Origin: Phyllostachys edulis
Lineage: Eukaryota > Streptophyta > Magnoliopsida > Poales > Poaceae
Assembly (NCBI GenBank): GCA_036346405.1
Contig: CM070562.1
Location: 98,668,284-98,732,283, forward strand
Direction: 5' to 3'
DNA: 64,000 nt
Under the pieces are notes generated by a model that worked only from the letters and a program-made list of their open reading frames with translations, ran no database searches and was not told the DNA's origin. Positions 24,080 through 36,964 of this stretch are shown here, piece by piece (the stretch's first letter is position 1; each line of letters begins with the position of its first letter). Both the position numbers and the translations under genes were made by a program.

Positions 24080-26250
24080 ATGCCCGGAGTTTGGGATAAG
24101 GAAAACTGGTTCGATTTGGCGGACTACGCCAACCGCGACATGGAAGGATGTATCCGCGCCATGGAAGAAAATGGTAGGTCATCCTCCTCCGCCGGCTCGC
24201 ACGTCGCCGACGTTAGCGAGGTCGATCGGATGGATGAAGATGCGCCGCCACTACCGGTGGCGCAACCGGAAAACCGCCGTTCCGACCGATTCGGAATGCG
24301 GAGGATCTCTTCAAACCGGTCTTCTCGGCCGTGAAAGCAGTGAAAAATTTCAGCTCCATCACCGGAAAACTCTATACCATTGATGAAATCATGGTGAAAG
24401 ATACTCTCCTTGACCACGGCAATTCCGAGTCAACCGTCACTGATAGCGGTGTCGATGAAACCTCCATCGTGCGTAGGCCATGTGGGGATGATCACACTCG
24501 ACATACGATCGGCGGTTCGTCGGATCGGTGAAGACCTCGAGAAGTGCTCATCTCCGACCGATCTCCATCGTGGAAGATTCAGCGAAGCGACAAGCTCTCC
24601 ATTAGTTATGATGGAAGCTCATCGGAAGATCAATCTTTGGAAGCACGAGGTCAACGCGATCGGAGATGAAGATCAAAATGCCTGCGGTCCTACACTCTCT
24701 ACCACGCCATCACATGTTGTTAGAGATGATCCGGGCCGTCAAGCACCAACCGGAGAACAGCGGAACTAATCGGCGTCAATCGGTTAACTCGCTTTGCCTT
24801 TGCCCACCCAGTGGTAGCGAGGACCGAACAACAAATCCGAAGGTCGGGGAAGGTTGAGACGCGTACACCCACGACCGATATGAACCACGAGACCTTGATA
24901 GCTATCTAAAACTTGCGGCGTATTCAAAACATGTTAAATAATTCGATCCTACTCTAGCGAGAGCGCCTAGTTTTGTACAACTCGTAGGTCGGTATCCGAA
25001 ATTCTCCAACAGACCATGCGTGAGCAGGCGTATCGAGAACGAGAGGGTTGGGAAGTCGGACTAGGACTTCGTCCCAGCGCTCCTCCTCGGTGAGGGGCAG
25101 CCACGGTCATACCGGAGAGCGATCGATACCAAGACCTCCTCGGCGATTCCGACCAAGGAGTCACGAGGAGAATGCTATTTCAAGAGGTACTCCCCCGCTG
25201 CGTCGAGAAGAACCACCACCACTAGGACCTAACGATCTCCGGCGTCGTTTGAACCAAGTGGTGATGCGTGGACATCATATCAATGTCCACGACCGGATCG
25301 ACTACCGGAGTTCAGCGTTCCAATCTTAGGGATCGGTCTCCGGCCGATTACAATCCGGCACCTTCGGAGAAGGCGCCATGAATCAATCACAGGTTGTCGA
25401 GCCTTCTCTTTGGGCTCCAAGGCGTGCGTTAGCCTAGCCGGTTCCGGCCGGCCAACTTGGACAAATTCAATGGAACTCAAAACCCATTGGAATTTCTCCA
25501 AATATATACCACTTCTCGAGGCTCTGGTGGCGATGAGAATGTAATGGCCAACTATTTACCCACCGTGCTCGAGCAGTGCGCGTCGTGGTTGTTAAACTTT
25601 CTGGTCGGATCCATATATACTTAGGAACAACTCTGTGATCTTCGATTGCCAACTTCGAGTGCGTCTGACCGCCACAGGAGCGAGGACGATCTCCACGAGA
25701 ATCCGGCGAGGATCGATGAGACTTTCGTCAATATATCAAGAGGTTGACCAGTTAAGTAACTCTATACCGAAGTCGCGAGTCCTCTGTTATTCGGGCTTTT
25801 AAAAGCGAGGTCTAAGGAATCGGCGGTTTCACGGAGGACATAGCAATGAACCCTCCAAGAACAACCGTTGAGCTTTTTGATATGGCGGACAAATATGCCA
25901 TTGCTAGTGAAGCAATCGAGTGGTGTGAAGCCATCGATCGGAAAGACAAGATTCCACGGCCGGTGCGGACAAGCAGAGAAAAAAGAACAAGAAGTCTCTC
26001 AAGAAGAAAAATAACCGCAGATCCGAGCGACAAAGAAGTCCTCGCCGTTCGGACAAGATTAGGAAGGGCAAGAAGGACTATGCGGTCGAAGCAAAGCAAA
26101 AGTTAAACCAAGGATTCGAGACGAATAAGTGGTGTCCACTTCACGGTGAGCGAGGCATGATCTGCGCTTTTGTCGTGTCTGGCGAAGAAAGCGGAGGATT
26201 ATTATGCGGGTAAAGGATCATTTCAAAGAATCTGAGGAACATGGAGAAAG
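24080..26250 (+). pseudogene. gag region of the gypsy element (frameshifted)
   Basis: An ATG at 24080 opens an acidic Ser-rich N-terminus (MPGVWDKENWFDLADYANRD). The frame then breaks repeatedly. A basic stretch with KKNKK/SRRK-like clusters near 25980-26090 is followed by a NKWCPLHGERG motif at about 26127, which corresponds to the short Cys-His nucleic-acid-binding motif of Tat-lineage gag proteins. A frameshift falls within this motif. It would have packaged element RNA into virus-like particles; it is no longer translatable as one protein. Confidence 0.65.
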
Positions 26251-26289
26251 CGAGCTCCAAAAGGACAAGGATGGCGGCGAGGAGATGGA

Positions 26290-29200
26290 GTACCGGGATC
26301 CCCAACACACGATCAACATGATTTTTGGAGGATCTTCTTCATACGAGTCCAGGCGTCATCCCGAAGGCCATGGGCGGGAGGTCAACCTCGTCGAATCTCC
26401 AAGCGTAATCAAGCACTTGAAGTGGTCGGACACATAATTTCCTTCAACAAAGACGATCGCACCATCCCATCGACTCGCCAGGGTAGGTTCCCCATCGTCG
26501 TTGAACCAACTATTAATAATTGTCGGGTTAATCGGGTCTTAGTGGATGGGGTAGTTCCTTGAATATATTATTTGTAGGAGCTTTAGAAGAAATCACAGTC
26601 CCCATGTCAAAGGTGAAACACATGAAATATGCTTTTCATGGCATAGTTAGGGTTCTACCGCTAAACAAATAGGACAAGTTTCCTTCTGGGTGGCGTTTGG
26701 AAAACGACAATTTCGAGCAGAGAAGATCCCGTTTGATGTAGTAAACTTGAATCAAGATAGCGGAATCCTCGATCGACCGGCATTAGCAAAATTCTTGATA
26801 GCCACGCATTACGGTTATCAAAGTTTGAAAATGGGGCGAAGGAGTCATCACAATTCGAGGAGATCGAAAATGGCTACGTATGCGATCGGAAATCCTTTGC
26901 CTTTGGTTGATGAACTTCCGACCCGAGAGGTTAATCCGTCTCCCATGCGAGTCAAGCACTCGAAGCCAAAGATGGCGCCCAAACCATCCGGCCGGACCAA
27001 GGAGGTACTACTCGACAAAAGCGCTTCTCCGGACGGCGTCAAGTCGTCACATGGGTCGGAGACAACGGATCAACCGCGCGCAAGATTACGGTGGGGCAAG
27101 ACTCGACCCTAAATAGGAAGAGTCGCTCGTCTCCTTCCTCCGAGCAAATCAAGGCGTATTTGCTTGGCAGCGTCCGATATGCAGAGTCCCCGGAGGTGAT
27201 CGAGCCACAGGCTTGCTCTCGGCGATAAAAACCGATCAGCGAAACTTCGACGTTTTGCACCCGATCGGAAGGAAGCAATCGATCGGAGATTGACAAGCTT
27301 CTCGAGCGGGATTTATTCGTGAAGTCGACCACCACGGTGGCTTGCTAATCTGTAATGGTTAGGAAAAATAATGGGAAATGGCGAATGTGTATCGACTTTC
27401 TGAGATCTTAATAAAGCTTGTCCAGAAGGATGACTTTCCCCTTCCCGCATTGATCAACTAGTAGACTCTACTTACGGGTGCGAGTTACTAAGTTTTTAGA
27501 TCGTATTCGTGGTACCACCAGTTAGTATGTGTAAAGAAGATGAGGAAAACTTCCTTCATCACCCCATATGGTACTTCTTGTTATATTAAGATGCCATTTG
27601 GTCTCAAAAATCTTGGTGCAACTTTTCAAAGGTTGATGCAAAAACTTTTAGTCCACAAATCGATTGGAATCTAGAAGCTTATGTTGACGATCCGGTCGTA
27701 AAGACCACCAACGGCGACCACGTTCTGACTTACAAGAAACCTTTAACAATTTGAGAAGACATAACCTCAAGTTAAATCCGGAAAAGTATGTGTTGGAGTT
27801 TACTGTTTGGAAAAGCGCTTGGTTTCCTAGTTTGGCTAGAGGTATTGAAGCTAATCCGGCAAAATTGCGACCATCGACGGATCGCCCTCAGACCACGAAG
27901 GAAGTCCAAAAACTAAGCGGGTGTATGGCGTTAAGCCGTTTCATAGCAAGATTAGGGAAAAAGGATTACCTTTCTTTAAACTTCTTGGAAACATGGGAGT
28001 TTGAGTGGACTAAAGAGGCAAGCGATGCCTTTGAGGAACTCAAAAAGTACCTTACAAGTACCCGGTTTTAGTTTCTCCGAGACAGGAGAAACATTGCTAA
28101 TTTCGTGGCGGCAACACCACAGAGCGATTAGCGGTGTCTTGGTTGTAGAAAGGATAATATCCAACGACCGGTCTATTACGTGGCGAAGTCTTACATGGAC
28201 CAAAGGAAAGATACCCACGGTACAAAAGTTGCTCTATGGCCTCCTTATGTCTTCAAGGAAGCTAAGGCACTACTTTCGAGCCCACAAAGTGGTCGTACCT
28301 ACGGATATCCCTTGGTCAAGTCCTTGAAACGAGGAATCATCGGGGCGAATAGCCAAATGGGCGGTCGAGCTAAGGCGTTCGATCTCCATTTTATTTCACG
28401 GACGACAATAAAGTCGAGCAATAGCGAAATTCATTGCGAATGGACAAACCACGAACCCACCCAAGGACCCGAGTACGAACACCACGACAGTGGACAATGT
28501 ATTCGGCGGTTCCTTGATGTTACAAGGATCGAGTGGAGGGTCTTGATATCCCCTTGGCGAACACATCAAATCGTCATCGGTTAAATTTTCACGCCACCAA
28601 TAATGTGGCGAGAATATGAAGGTTTCTTGGCGGGACTCGGCGACTCGTTAAGCTCGGGATTCGCATGATTACTAGTGAAAGCGATTATCAACTAGTAGCG
28701 AATCAAGTGGGGAAAAAGTATCAATGCTCTAGTACCAAGATGTCATCTTATCTGGCGGAATACGAAAACTTGAAAAGCACTTCTTGGTTTCGGATCAACA
28801 TATTCCTAGAAAGGAAAACTTTCTGGCGGACCGGTTAGCACGGATGGCCTCCACGAGGTCGGCGAAGTCACGCCGGAGTTTTTCTCGAGCAACTCAATTC
28901 ACCCTCGGTAGTTGAGCCTTGAGAACATACATGATTCTTTGCAAGTTGAACAAACTAATCAAGGGAACATGGATGCTCCACAGTCGTTGACGGTTGGTAT
29001 TTATCACGATCAAGGTAGAGGCGAATGACATCGATCTACAATTATCTTGACATGACACAATTCGAGAAGATGATGTAGAGGCGATCGTATATACGAAAAG
29101 CCAAATCATACACTCTAATCGAAAGTACCTTGTATAAGCGAGGATCTCATGGAGTGTTGATGAGATGCATATCTCAAGCGGATGGCATTAGATTGCTAAA

Positions 29201-30240
29201 CGAAATCCATGAAGGTGTCGTGGAGCACACCATTCCTCTGAGAACCACAGTCGGTAAAGCCTTAAGCAAGGCTATTCTTCGCCAAGCGCCCTTCATGATG
29301 CAAAAGAGCTTGTGATGAAGTGTGTACAATGTCGGTTTCATAGCCGACAAGTACACCGGCCGGCTAAGCCTTACAAACAATTCCTCTTTCTTGGCCTTTT
29401 GCAACTTTGGGAATTTGGACATTCAGGACCTTTCCCAAGAGCACCGGGGCTTAATTCCTTTTCGTTATGATTGACACGTTTACAAAATGGATTGAAGCCG
29501 AGCGATCGTTAAAATAACAAGCGAGGCCGCTAAAAGATTTCTCTGAAAAATGTGATCACGCGATTTGGTGTACCCGATCGTATCATCACAGACAATGGTT
29601 CCCGATTCTCAAAGATCAATTCCAGATTTGCGATGAACTTGGTGTCAAAGTTCATTTTGCTTCATTGCACATCCGCGAGCAGCGGAGCGATTGAGCGAGC
29701 TAATGGTATCCTTATGCGAGGATCAAGCGCCGAGTATTCGACCGATTAATCAAGCGGTCAGCGCTTGGGTTAAAGAACTTCCCTACGTGTTATGGGCGAT
29801 TCGAACCACGACCGATCGTGCGGCCGGTGAAACTCCATTCTTTTTGGTTTATGGTCTTTGAAGCTATGCTTCCTCCGAACTCAAAATTGGCTCTGCTTTC
29901 GAAGCGATCGTTTTGGCGAAAATGATCGAGAATGAGCGACGACTTCGGCAGCGTCGATTTCCTTGAAGAAACAGCGAAACCAAGCCCTTATGCGATCGGC
30001 GGTCTACCAACAAGCCATGCGAAGGTACCATAGTCGTAAGGTGCGACCTCGCTGACCTTCTTTGTAGGTGATCTGGTTCTCGAAAAATTGAGCCAAACAA
30101 ATCGCAATAAACTTTCTCCTAAATGGGAAGGTCCTTACATCGTGGTCGAAGTAACCGACCGGGTTCGTCTGTTGGCTATGTCGATGGGCAAATTTTGTCA
30201 AATTCTTGGAACATCGATCAATTCGTAAGTTCTATGTTTA
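26290..30240 (+). pseudogene. pol region of the gypsy element: protease, RT/RNase H, integrase (broken)
   Basis: Collinear remnants in mixed frames are visible. The protease neighbourhood (26310-26840) has INMIFGGSSSYESRRHPEGH, VAFGKRQFRAEKIPFDVVN and ATHYGYQSLKM. The reverse transcriptase (27365-27880) has NGKWRMCIDF, MPFGLKNLG-like and EAYVDD-like pieces and then NLRRHNLKLNPEKYV. An RNase H-like stretch lies at 28080-28900. The integrase core (29460-29740) has ITRFGVPDRIITDNGSRFS, with the catalytic-type D of TDNG, and a GAIERANGIL block. The YVDD centre is disrupted, and stops occur within every domain. Replication proteins would have to come from another copy. Confidence 0.78.
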
Positions 30241-30244
30241 ATTT

Positions 30245-33200
30245 TCATTCTTTCATTTCTTTCAATTTCAATTTCATTAAATTCATTAATTAAATAAGAA
30301 GTGCAACTTTGCTTATATATATACACCTACATTACAGTCGTTTATTATTGTTAGTGCAGTGGGAGAAGACATTTTTCTCTCCGATATCCTTTTAAGGATC
30401 TCGATACTCTATGATCCTAGTCGTGAGCATTTTTCTTCAAATGATTCCCAGCGCGACTACACTCTTTTCTCAAAGAAAATGAGTAATCGTGAGCGCCACA
30501 CAACTAACTATCTCATGAATGATATGCTTACGATTCGAAGATTATGCTTCATTATTTTAAGATTACGGTCTATTCTTGTCAGCTCATTGGTGGGACACGG
30601 AAAACCTCCTAGTCGAAGTCTCTCATTTTTCGACGTGGTCACCTTAATGGAAGGAGCTTCCTAGCGACAGTTCTTTTCTTACGATCCTCGCTACGATCGG
30701 ATCTGAGAATTTGAACACGTTTCAAGAAATGTGTCGTATGCCTTCGAGTCTTAGCATTAGTTCCAGGCAGATTATGGGACAATAGATATAAACAAAGTTC
30801 ACTTATAATTTGTTGCATACATATTTGCATTTCTTCTTATGTCAAGTTTGACAAAGTCTTTTTCCGACCATATATAGTGTTTTTGATGGGTATTTCCATT
30901 ATGACAAACAAAGATCTATAACTAGTCGAAATCATCTGTTGGTCTGACCACATTTGATTTCCTAATCTTTAACGATCGATTTTGTCTTACATGTCCAAAC
31001 ATACCTTCAAAACTCACATACATAGTTATGACCTCTTTTTATTCTCTTTCTTGGCTCTTTGCTTGTGCGAGAGCGTTCTTCTACTATAAAGCGTTCGGGG
31101 GCTAGGAAATATCTGAGAATTTTAAAAAAGTCAAGCAGGATAAACAAAAGCTTTGTCAATGACATAAAAGGTAAGTTTTCATAGATATTCAAATATTTTT
31201 ACACTTGCGGGAACCTACTCTAAGAAATATTCCCAACCTAACTCTTGTTTGTCGGAGATTAGACCTCCATCTCCTCTACAACTATATCTCCGAAAGTGGC
31301 CCGAGTTCTTCCATGAACTTGGTCGCCTCCTCAGTGGGCGATTGAAGTCATCTTTTTGACTTGGAGATCTATGGAGGGTCGGAAGATTTCAGTTTTGCCA
31401 AAGCAAAACTAACTCCACTTGCAACCTTTGTTTTTAGGGCACAGGCATAATTCGTCAGAGTAGTTTTGAGCGAACTTTAAGATCCCTAGCAGTTGACCCA
31501 AATAGTTCATTTTCTCTATTGGATCTCCTAAGGAAGGCGGGCTTGATCCTGATCCCATATCAAAGATCATCTTGTTTAAAGCATGAATCTTTTCATCAAT
31601 ATTTTGAGCAAGAGCGCCCTTATCTGCTCAAATTTGAGTTTTCTTTACTATGTTCAGCATTTGTGTTTGCTCTGCAAAAACAAATCGATTAATGAACACA
31701 AGCATAAATGAAGGAAAAATCAAGCTTACGACATATTACCTTCATTTGTTTTGCTAAGTGTTTCATATTTGGTCGTTGCTTGACGATCAGCAGGTCTTTA
31801 GCTAAACTTGCTTCAGCAAATGACTGGTCCTTAGCTTTTATTTCTTCTTCAAGAAAAGCTGTCTTGGCTTTTCGACCACAACCTCCTCTTTTATTTTCTC
31901 CAGATCTATCGAATACGATAAGGAGAATAATTGTAGAGGAGCAAAGTATTGAAGAAGAAATAAAAGTTCAAAAGGAAAAGTTCTTACTTTCCAACTCGAG
32001 TGCTTTTGCTCCAAGTCCTTAACTTCATTTGGTCGATCCTCGATCCAAACAAAGTTCTCGACCAAATGCTACACAAATAGCGTTCTCTTTCTTAAGTTTC
32101 TTATAAACTTTTTAAAGAAGAGCTATGAAGTGGTAAATAGAATACTTACGAATTGCTCGGTCATTATAACCGCAAAAATCAAATCGAGGTGCATCTTGAG
32201 TGAGTATCCGATACTTTACGCCACGCCTCATCAAGCTCCTTATCCTCGATGAATCGGGGCGAAAAGGAACTTGTTAGATTGGGAAGGGTTATCGGCGATG
32301 ATCGGAACTGTTGAGACCTCTCGAGGCATCTACCTCCACGAAGGGGTTTCAATCACCAAAGGATCCAACTCAACCGTTGCCCTTGTCACTGCTCGGGGCT
32401 TCTTGACCACTATTCCCTCGGGAACTTTGTCACGAGAAGTGCTCTGATGGGGAACTTCCACAGTGCGAGTCCTCGGGAAGAACACAGTGGAAGCGACCGG
32501 AACACCGAAGACCTATGCAAACCGAAGATGGGAAGTTCAAAGTATCAAATCATCAAGGAATTATTAGAGGTACATACTTATCGACCACTTTCATTTGTAC
32601 ATACCTTGTTAATCTCCGGATTTGACTCAAACGCAGCAAGAGAGAAATCGTGCCGCTAGCCTTCCTTTTCTTCTCCTCCAATCTTGCCGGTTACGGACCG
32701 GCAAGGTTTATTGAACCTCACATCCTCCAACAAGATGTCGGAAGCTATGTCCTCGACCGGTTCATCAAGGACCGCATTCGACTATACGGTGGGAGGAGTG
32801 GTTTCATCAATCTCGGATCGCTTGTTTCATTAACAACCATAAGGTCGTGCACGACCACTCTGGAGTCTGACCTCATGATTACATTCTGCGGGCCCTCGGG
32901 CTTGTCCACCTAAATCAAAGAACAAATTTGATTGGGTGAAGAAATCCTTTATCTAAAAAATTCGTACATATATGATTCGAAATGTTCTATTACCTCGAGG
33001 ATTCATCTCCTTCAAGTGCCTCGAGGCACGACTCGGTCGGAACTAAGGTGGGGCGTTGATCCTCACCAGATTGTATGATTCGCAATCCGGCCGATCGCAA
33101 AAGTAGAACACGATTGGAAATCTGGTGGAATATATGTATACACATGGTAAAAGGAATTTTTGATTAAATTACCTTAAGCCTTGCGATCTCCCTTCAATAG

Positions 33201-34476
33201 GAGTTCGGCTAAGATCTTGGGGCATTGACCTTTTCTCGAGCTCCCCTTACGAGATCATCGACTCGATCTCTAATTTCCCGGGGAAAGAGCTTTAATGAAG
33301 GAAGAATAGATGATTTTAAGGTAATACATTAATCAAATCAAAATACCGATCGAATTTATCTCAAAGACTTACCACCTTACGAGGTAGCTTCATCACGATC
33401 AAGGCACCAGGCGGGGAATGAGTCAGGAGCTTCAATGGGCTAATCGGCGAAAGGTCAAATCATTCACCACATGCCACGAAGTCGGGCCCCGACTGCAAGT
33501 CATAGATGGCATCCGCCCATCTTTTGACTATCCCTGTCTTCTTCTGGTTTCCTTCCACTTGGAGTTTTCACTTGCTCTAGTTCCGTAGTAGAGGCCATCG
33601 TCTTCGTAATCGTCATGTAAAACCGATTTTTTTCCACGACGACCACGAAGATTTCGCGTACATGAAGATGTACTCATCGGCCTTCCGTCATGAAGGCGCA
33701 ATGTGCATTCTGCAGAGCGCCTCGGTTTTCGCCGCAGATTTTCCCATCACCATGCGGTAGAAATAACTAAAGAGCTTCAAGTTCGGTTGTATTCCCGGTA
33801 TGCCTCGCACAAATATCTGAAAATACTAATATTTGCGATCGAATTTGGGGCCAAATTCACCAATTCCACCTGTAATGTTCAAGAACGCGGAGGAGGAATT
33901 TGTGTACCGAGAATCTCGGCCCACATTCGATGTAGGCAAGAAAAGCGAGGATTTCGCCATCTTCACGGCTCGGAAAATGCTCTCCGATCGCGGTCTCCAA
34001 TTAATCGATTCCTATCTGGGAGCATTCCCATCTTCGCCAAAGCCTCAAGCTTTTTCTTGCCCAATTCGAAGGCAACCACTTTGTGTCTGCTTCGACATGG
34101 CGAAAATCCTCAAGAATGAGTAGCAAAAGTTGGAGACTTTGTGGTCGGGAAAAAACAGGAAAAGACTCTGGAGGATTTCTTGGCGAGAAGCTAAAGGGGA
34201 TCGAAGGGGATTTTGGAAGCATAAAAATTCTAAGAGCCCAATGAGAGAAGATTTTATAAACTTCCGATACTTTGAAGGATTCCACAAAAGTCCAAGCGAC
34301 AAAAAGCTTCTTTTTGTTCAAGCAGACGAGAGGAACTCTTCGTTTCCCAAGGCAAGTTCTCAACTTTAAAGTGAACACAGACCACCGTATACCACGACAT
34401 TAAATGGGTTGCGCCGATACGATTTCATCGAGAAAAGGTATATACACGACCAGTTCATTTAAAGTTAGGGGCTAGG
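30245..34476. other. Long 3' region of the gypsy element with a possible antisense ORF remnant
   Basis: About 4.2 kb separate integrase from the 3' LTR. On the minus strand, between about 34380 and 31800, collinear protein-like pieces appear in shifting frames, for example VPLVCLNKKKLFVAWTFVES (34378 frame), SPLKLLTHSPPGALIVMKLP (about 33440) and RSMPQDLSRTPIEGRSQGLR (about 33200). Antisense additional ORFs downstream of integrase are known in grass Tat-lineage elements, and this layout fits. I cannot assign a domain. A short purine-rich stretch (aggggctagg, about 34467) just before the 3' LTR could be the polypurine tract. Confidence 0.4.
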
Positions 34477-35203
34477 CGGCGAGATTAAAACCTCTATGTA
34501 TTATTTTAAATGCATAATAAAAGACCATACGTCTTCATGGTCGTAACCCTAAGACTAACGACCTCCACGGTCGTTAGTATTCGAAGGTTACTTAATGGGT
34601 ACCACAGTGGGATGAGGCTTTGTGCCTAATCCCGACCGGATAACCGCTTCGTAAAATTCTTGAATCGGTATTTCTTATCGTATGATGAATGGAACACGTG
34701 TTATCGTTCCAAACCATGCGATGGTACAACCCTGAGACAACGACTATTAACCACCATACGGTTAAGCTTTTCACAAGCAACCGCAAGGAAGTTAGCACAT
34801 TGCTAACTTCTCTACCGTTCAAACCGGTCGTAACGCTTCACCGAGGGCGTCTTCTCCAGAGTAAGCGCCATCTCTTGGAAGTTATTTAAAGGTGAAGCAC
34901 GAGAAGGCGAAGAAGGCACAAGGGACAAGAAGGGAGGCGATAGGCGACACACAAAAACAAGGCCAAGGCAAAGATATGCACGAAGCCTAAGCGGTGGAAT
35001 TAGAAGCTAGATAATCGGTCTTAGACTCATATTCTAAGTCGATTGCGGTTAAACATTCCTCTATTCGGTGTAATTCAGGTAGTACTTAGCCACATCTTGT
35101 AAATCCGGTTCATATCAATAAAAGCGACCCCCATTCCATTCCAGGATATTCCACGTCATTTTCCTCGTTTATTTTCGTAAGATCGGCGATTCGATCGTCG
35201 ACA
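34477..35203 (+). repeat. 3' LTR of the gypsy element (727 bp)
   Basis: It matches the 5' LTR end to end and finishes gattcgatcgtcgaca. Its first bases read cggcgagattaaaacctc, so the TG start has been lost by point change. It is followed directly by the agtat duplication. Confidence 0.9.
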
Positions 35204-35325
35204 AGTATCATACCATTTTCATATATATAATTAATACTTTCTATTTCTAGGAGTAGTTACTCACACCTCTCATATACCACATAAAAGAACTTGGTATACT
35301 CCTTTATCACTTTGGGTATACTCAT

Positions 35326-36764
35326 GGGTGGACCCTCAAGGGGCCATGGGTGTTAAGCCGAACACCCATTTTTTCTTCAAAATATCTAGTATATAATATG
35401 TATATTAGATGTATATGTTATTAATTATGCCAAAATTATATATTTATGTCCGCAAATGAATTCAGCTCGCACTTCCCACACCTCCTGTGTGGCCCATGTA
35501 ACACATTATATTCATTTTCCTTCGTACTTCAGCCCACCAAACCCTAACCTCTATTCACTCTCTCATCCTGTGGCTATTTTGTGTGTGTGGGGCGGGGTAG
35601 GGGCTCCGACCTCAAGTGGCGAAGCGAGCTGAGGCCTTGAGCTATGAAGGCGGCGGCGGTTGGTTGACCTGGCCTTCTAGCGATGGCAAGCAGGCGTGAA
35701 GTGGCCTGAGGCGGCCGTCTTGATGGCGCGCTGCATGGGCGGACAAAGATGCGACGCGAGCAGGTGGGTGATTGCGCGACAAACAGGAAGGAAGCGAGCG
35801 AGCGACACCAAGAGAGCAACGCGATGGTCGAGAGGGAGCATGGCGGCGGGAAGGGAGCAGCATATCCAGCTCACCGTCATCGTCCCCTAGCTCCGCTCCG
35901 CTCCAGCTCCGGTTCGTTTTAGGGTCTAGCCTCTTCCTTTACTTTCTTGGTTTTTCTAATAGATGTTGTACAAAAATACAATATTTGCTTTGGGCAATGA
36001 ACAAATAGTTGGGCCCTTGTTACATATGTTTACATACTAATTTTTGCTCTATGGAAGGAATATTCTTAGATGGGGTTCTTGCTGATGGGAAAAGAGCAAA
36101 AAAGAGCTGGATCAGCAAGGTATGCATCTATCAAAAAAATTAAAAAAGAAGGCAGGAGCTCTACCGATCATTATTAGAGGAAAAAAAGTTTTAGCAGTAT
36201 GGCTGCTATAACCTGGAACAGAAACAAGTGAGAAAACAACAACGACCAAGACCAAACATAAGTTTTTTTTAATTTAAAAAAGAAGACATGACATCTACCG
36301 ATCACTATTAGAGAAAGAAAATAATATTTAGCGGTATAGCTGCTACAGGCCAGAACATAAAAATAGAGAAAACAACAATGGACAAGCACCAAGCACAAGT
36401 CTTGACAGTACCCTACAACGACATAACTCAGCAAAATAAGAAGCCTGGAGCAAAAATAGCACTATTCCTAGTTTTCACCTCCTCAACTGTCATTGATATC
36501 TATAATTTGCTGTTTAATTCGTGCCATTATGCTTTGCCTTATATCGCCCATTTCCTCATACGAAATCATTAATTTCTATAATTTTTTGTATTATATATAT
36601 ATGTCGGTACCGTGAGATGGCATCCCCCCACACAAAAAAACACTGATACGACAATACGCGTATATATATATGGGGGGATGCCATCTCACGGTATCGACAT
36701 ATCTGGATAACTAAGCTCCGAAGTCTGAATATCCATTCTAAAAATCATATGTCCGCCACTGAGC
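35326..36764. mobile_element. hAT-like insertion (1439 bp) with 8-bp target duplication
   Basis: A perfect 8-bp direct repeat atactcat flanks it (35318-35325 and 36765-36772), and the sequence outside continues the host repeat. The ends gggtggaccctcaagg and gctcagtggcggacat (right end, reverse complement) are only loosely alike, so the superfamily is inferred mainly from the 8-bp duplication. A GC-rich block at 35580-35910 and an aaaccctaa motif at about 35541 lie inside. No transposase is recognisable. Confidence 0.5.
36601..36700. repeat. 100-bp fold-back (hairpin) repeat
   Basis: A 30-bp arm atgtcggtaccgtgagatgg...(to 36630) is inverted at 36671-36700 with a single mismatch, around a 40-base loop. 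It would form a strong hairpin in RNA or single-stranded DNA. It is probably a tiny fold-back MITE near the right end of the hAT-like insert. Confidence 0.85.
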
Positions 36765-36964
36765 ATACTCATATACTAATTATAAGATACTCCAATGCGA
36801 ACCACATGAAAAATTTGCAAAAGAGTCCACAGTTTTTAGCATATTTTGTAAATACATTCGTATTCGCATATAAAAAGGAGTAAGTATATCTAAAAAGCTG
36901 TACATACCACCTCTAAAAAGGTGTGAATACCACTTAGATGGTCTTATATAATCATATACTACAC

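Larger units (their letters stand above)
23251..35203 (+). mobile_element. Full-length Ty3/gypsy LTR retrotransposon (11,953 bp, Tat/Retand-like)
   Basis: The LTRs lie at 23251-23976 and 34477-35203. A perfect 5-bp target duplication agtat flanks the element (23246-23250 and 35204-35208). Order: 5' LTR, primer-binding site, gag, protease, reverse transcriptase/RNase H, integrase, a long non-coding 3' region of about 4.2 kb, and 3' LTR. Integrase follows RT/RNase H, as in Ty3/gypsy. The CPLH-type Cys-His motif in gag and the long 3' region fit the Tat lineage of plant gypsy elements (inference). The reading frames are shattered by small indels and stops although the two LTRs are still very similar, so the copy cannot move by itself. 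Confidence 0.93.
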
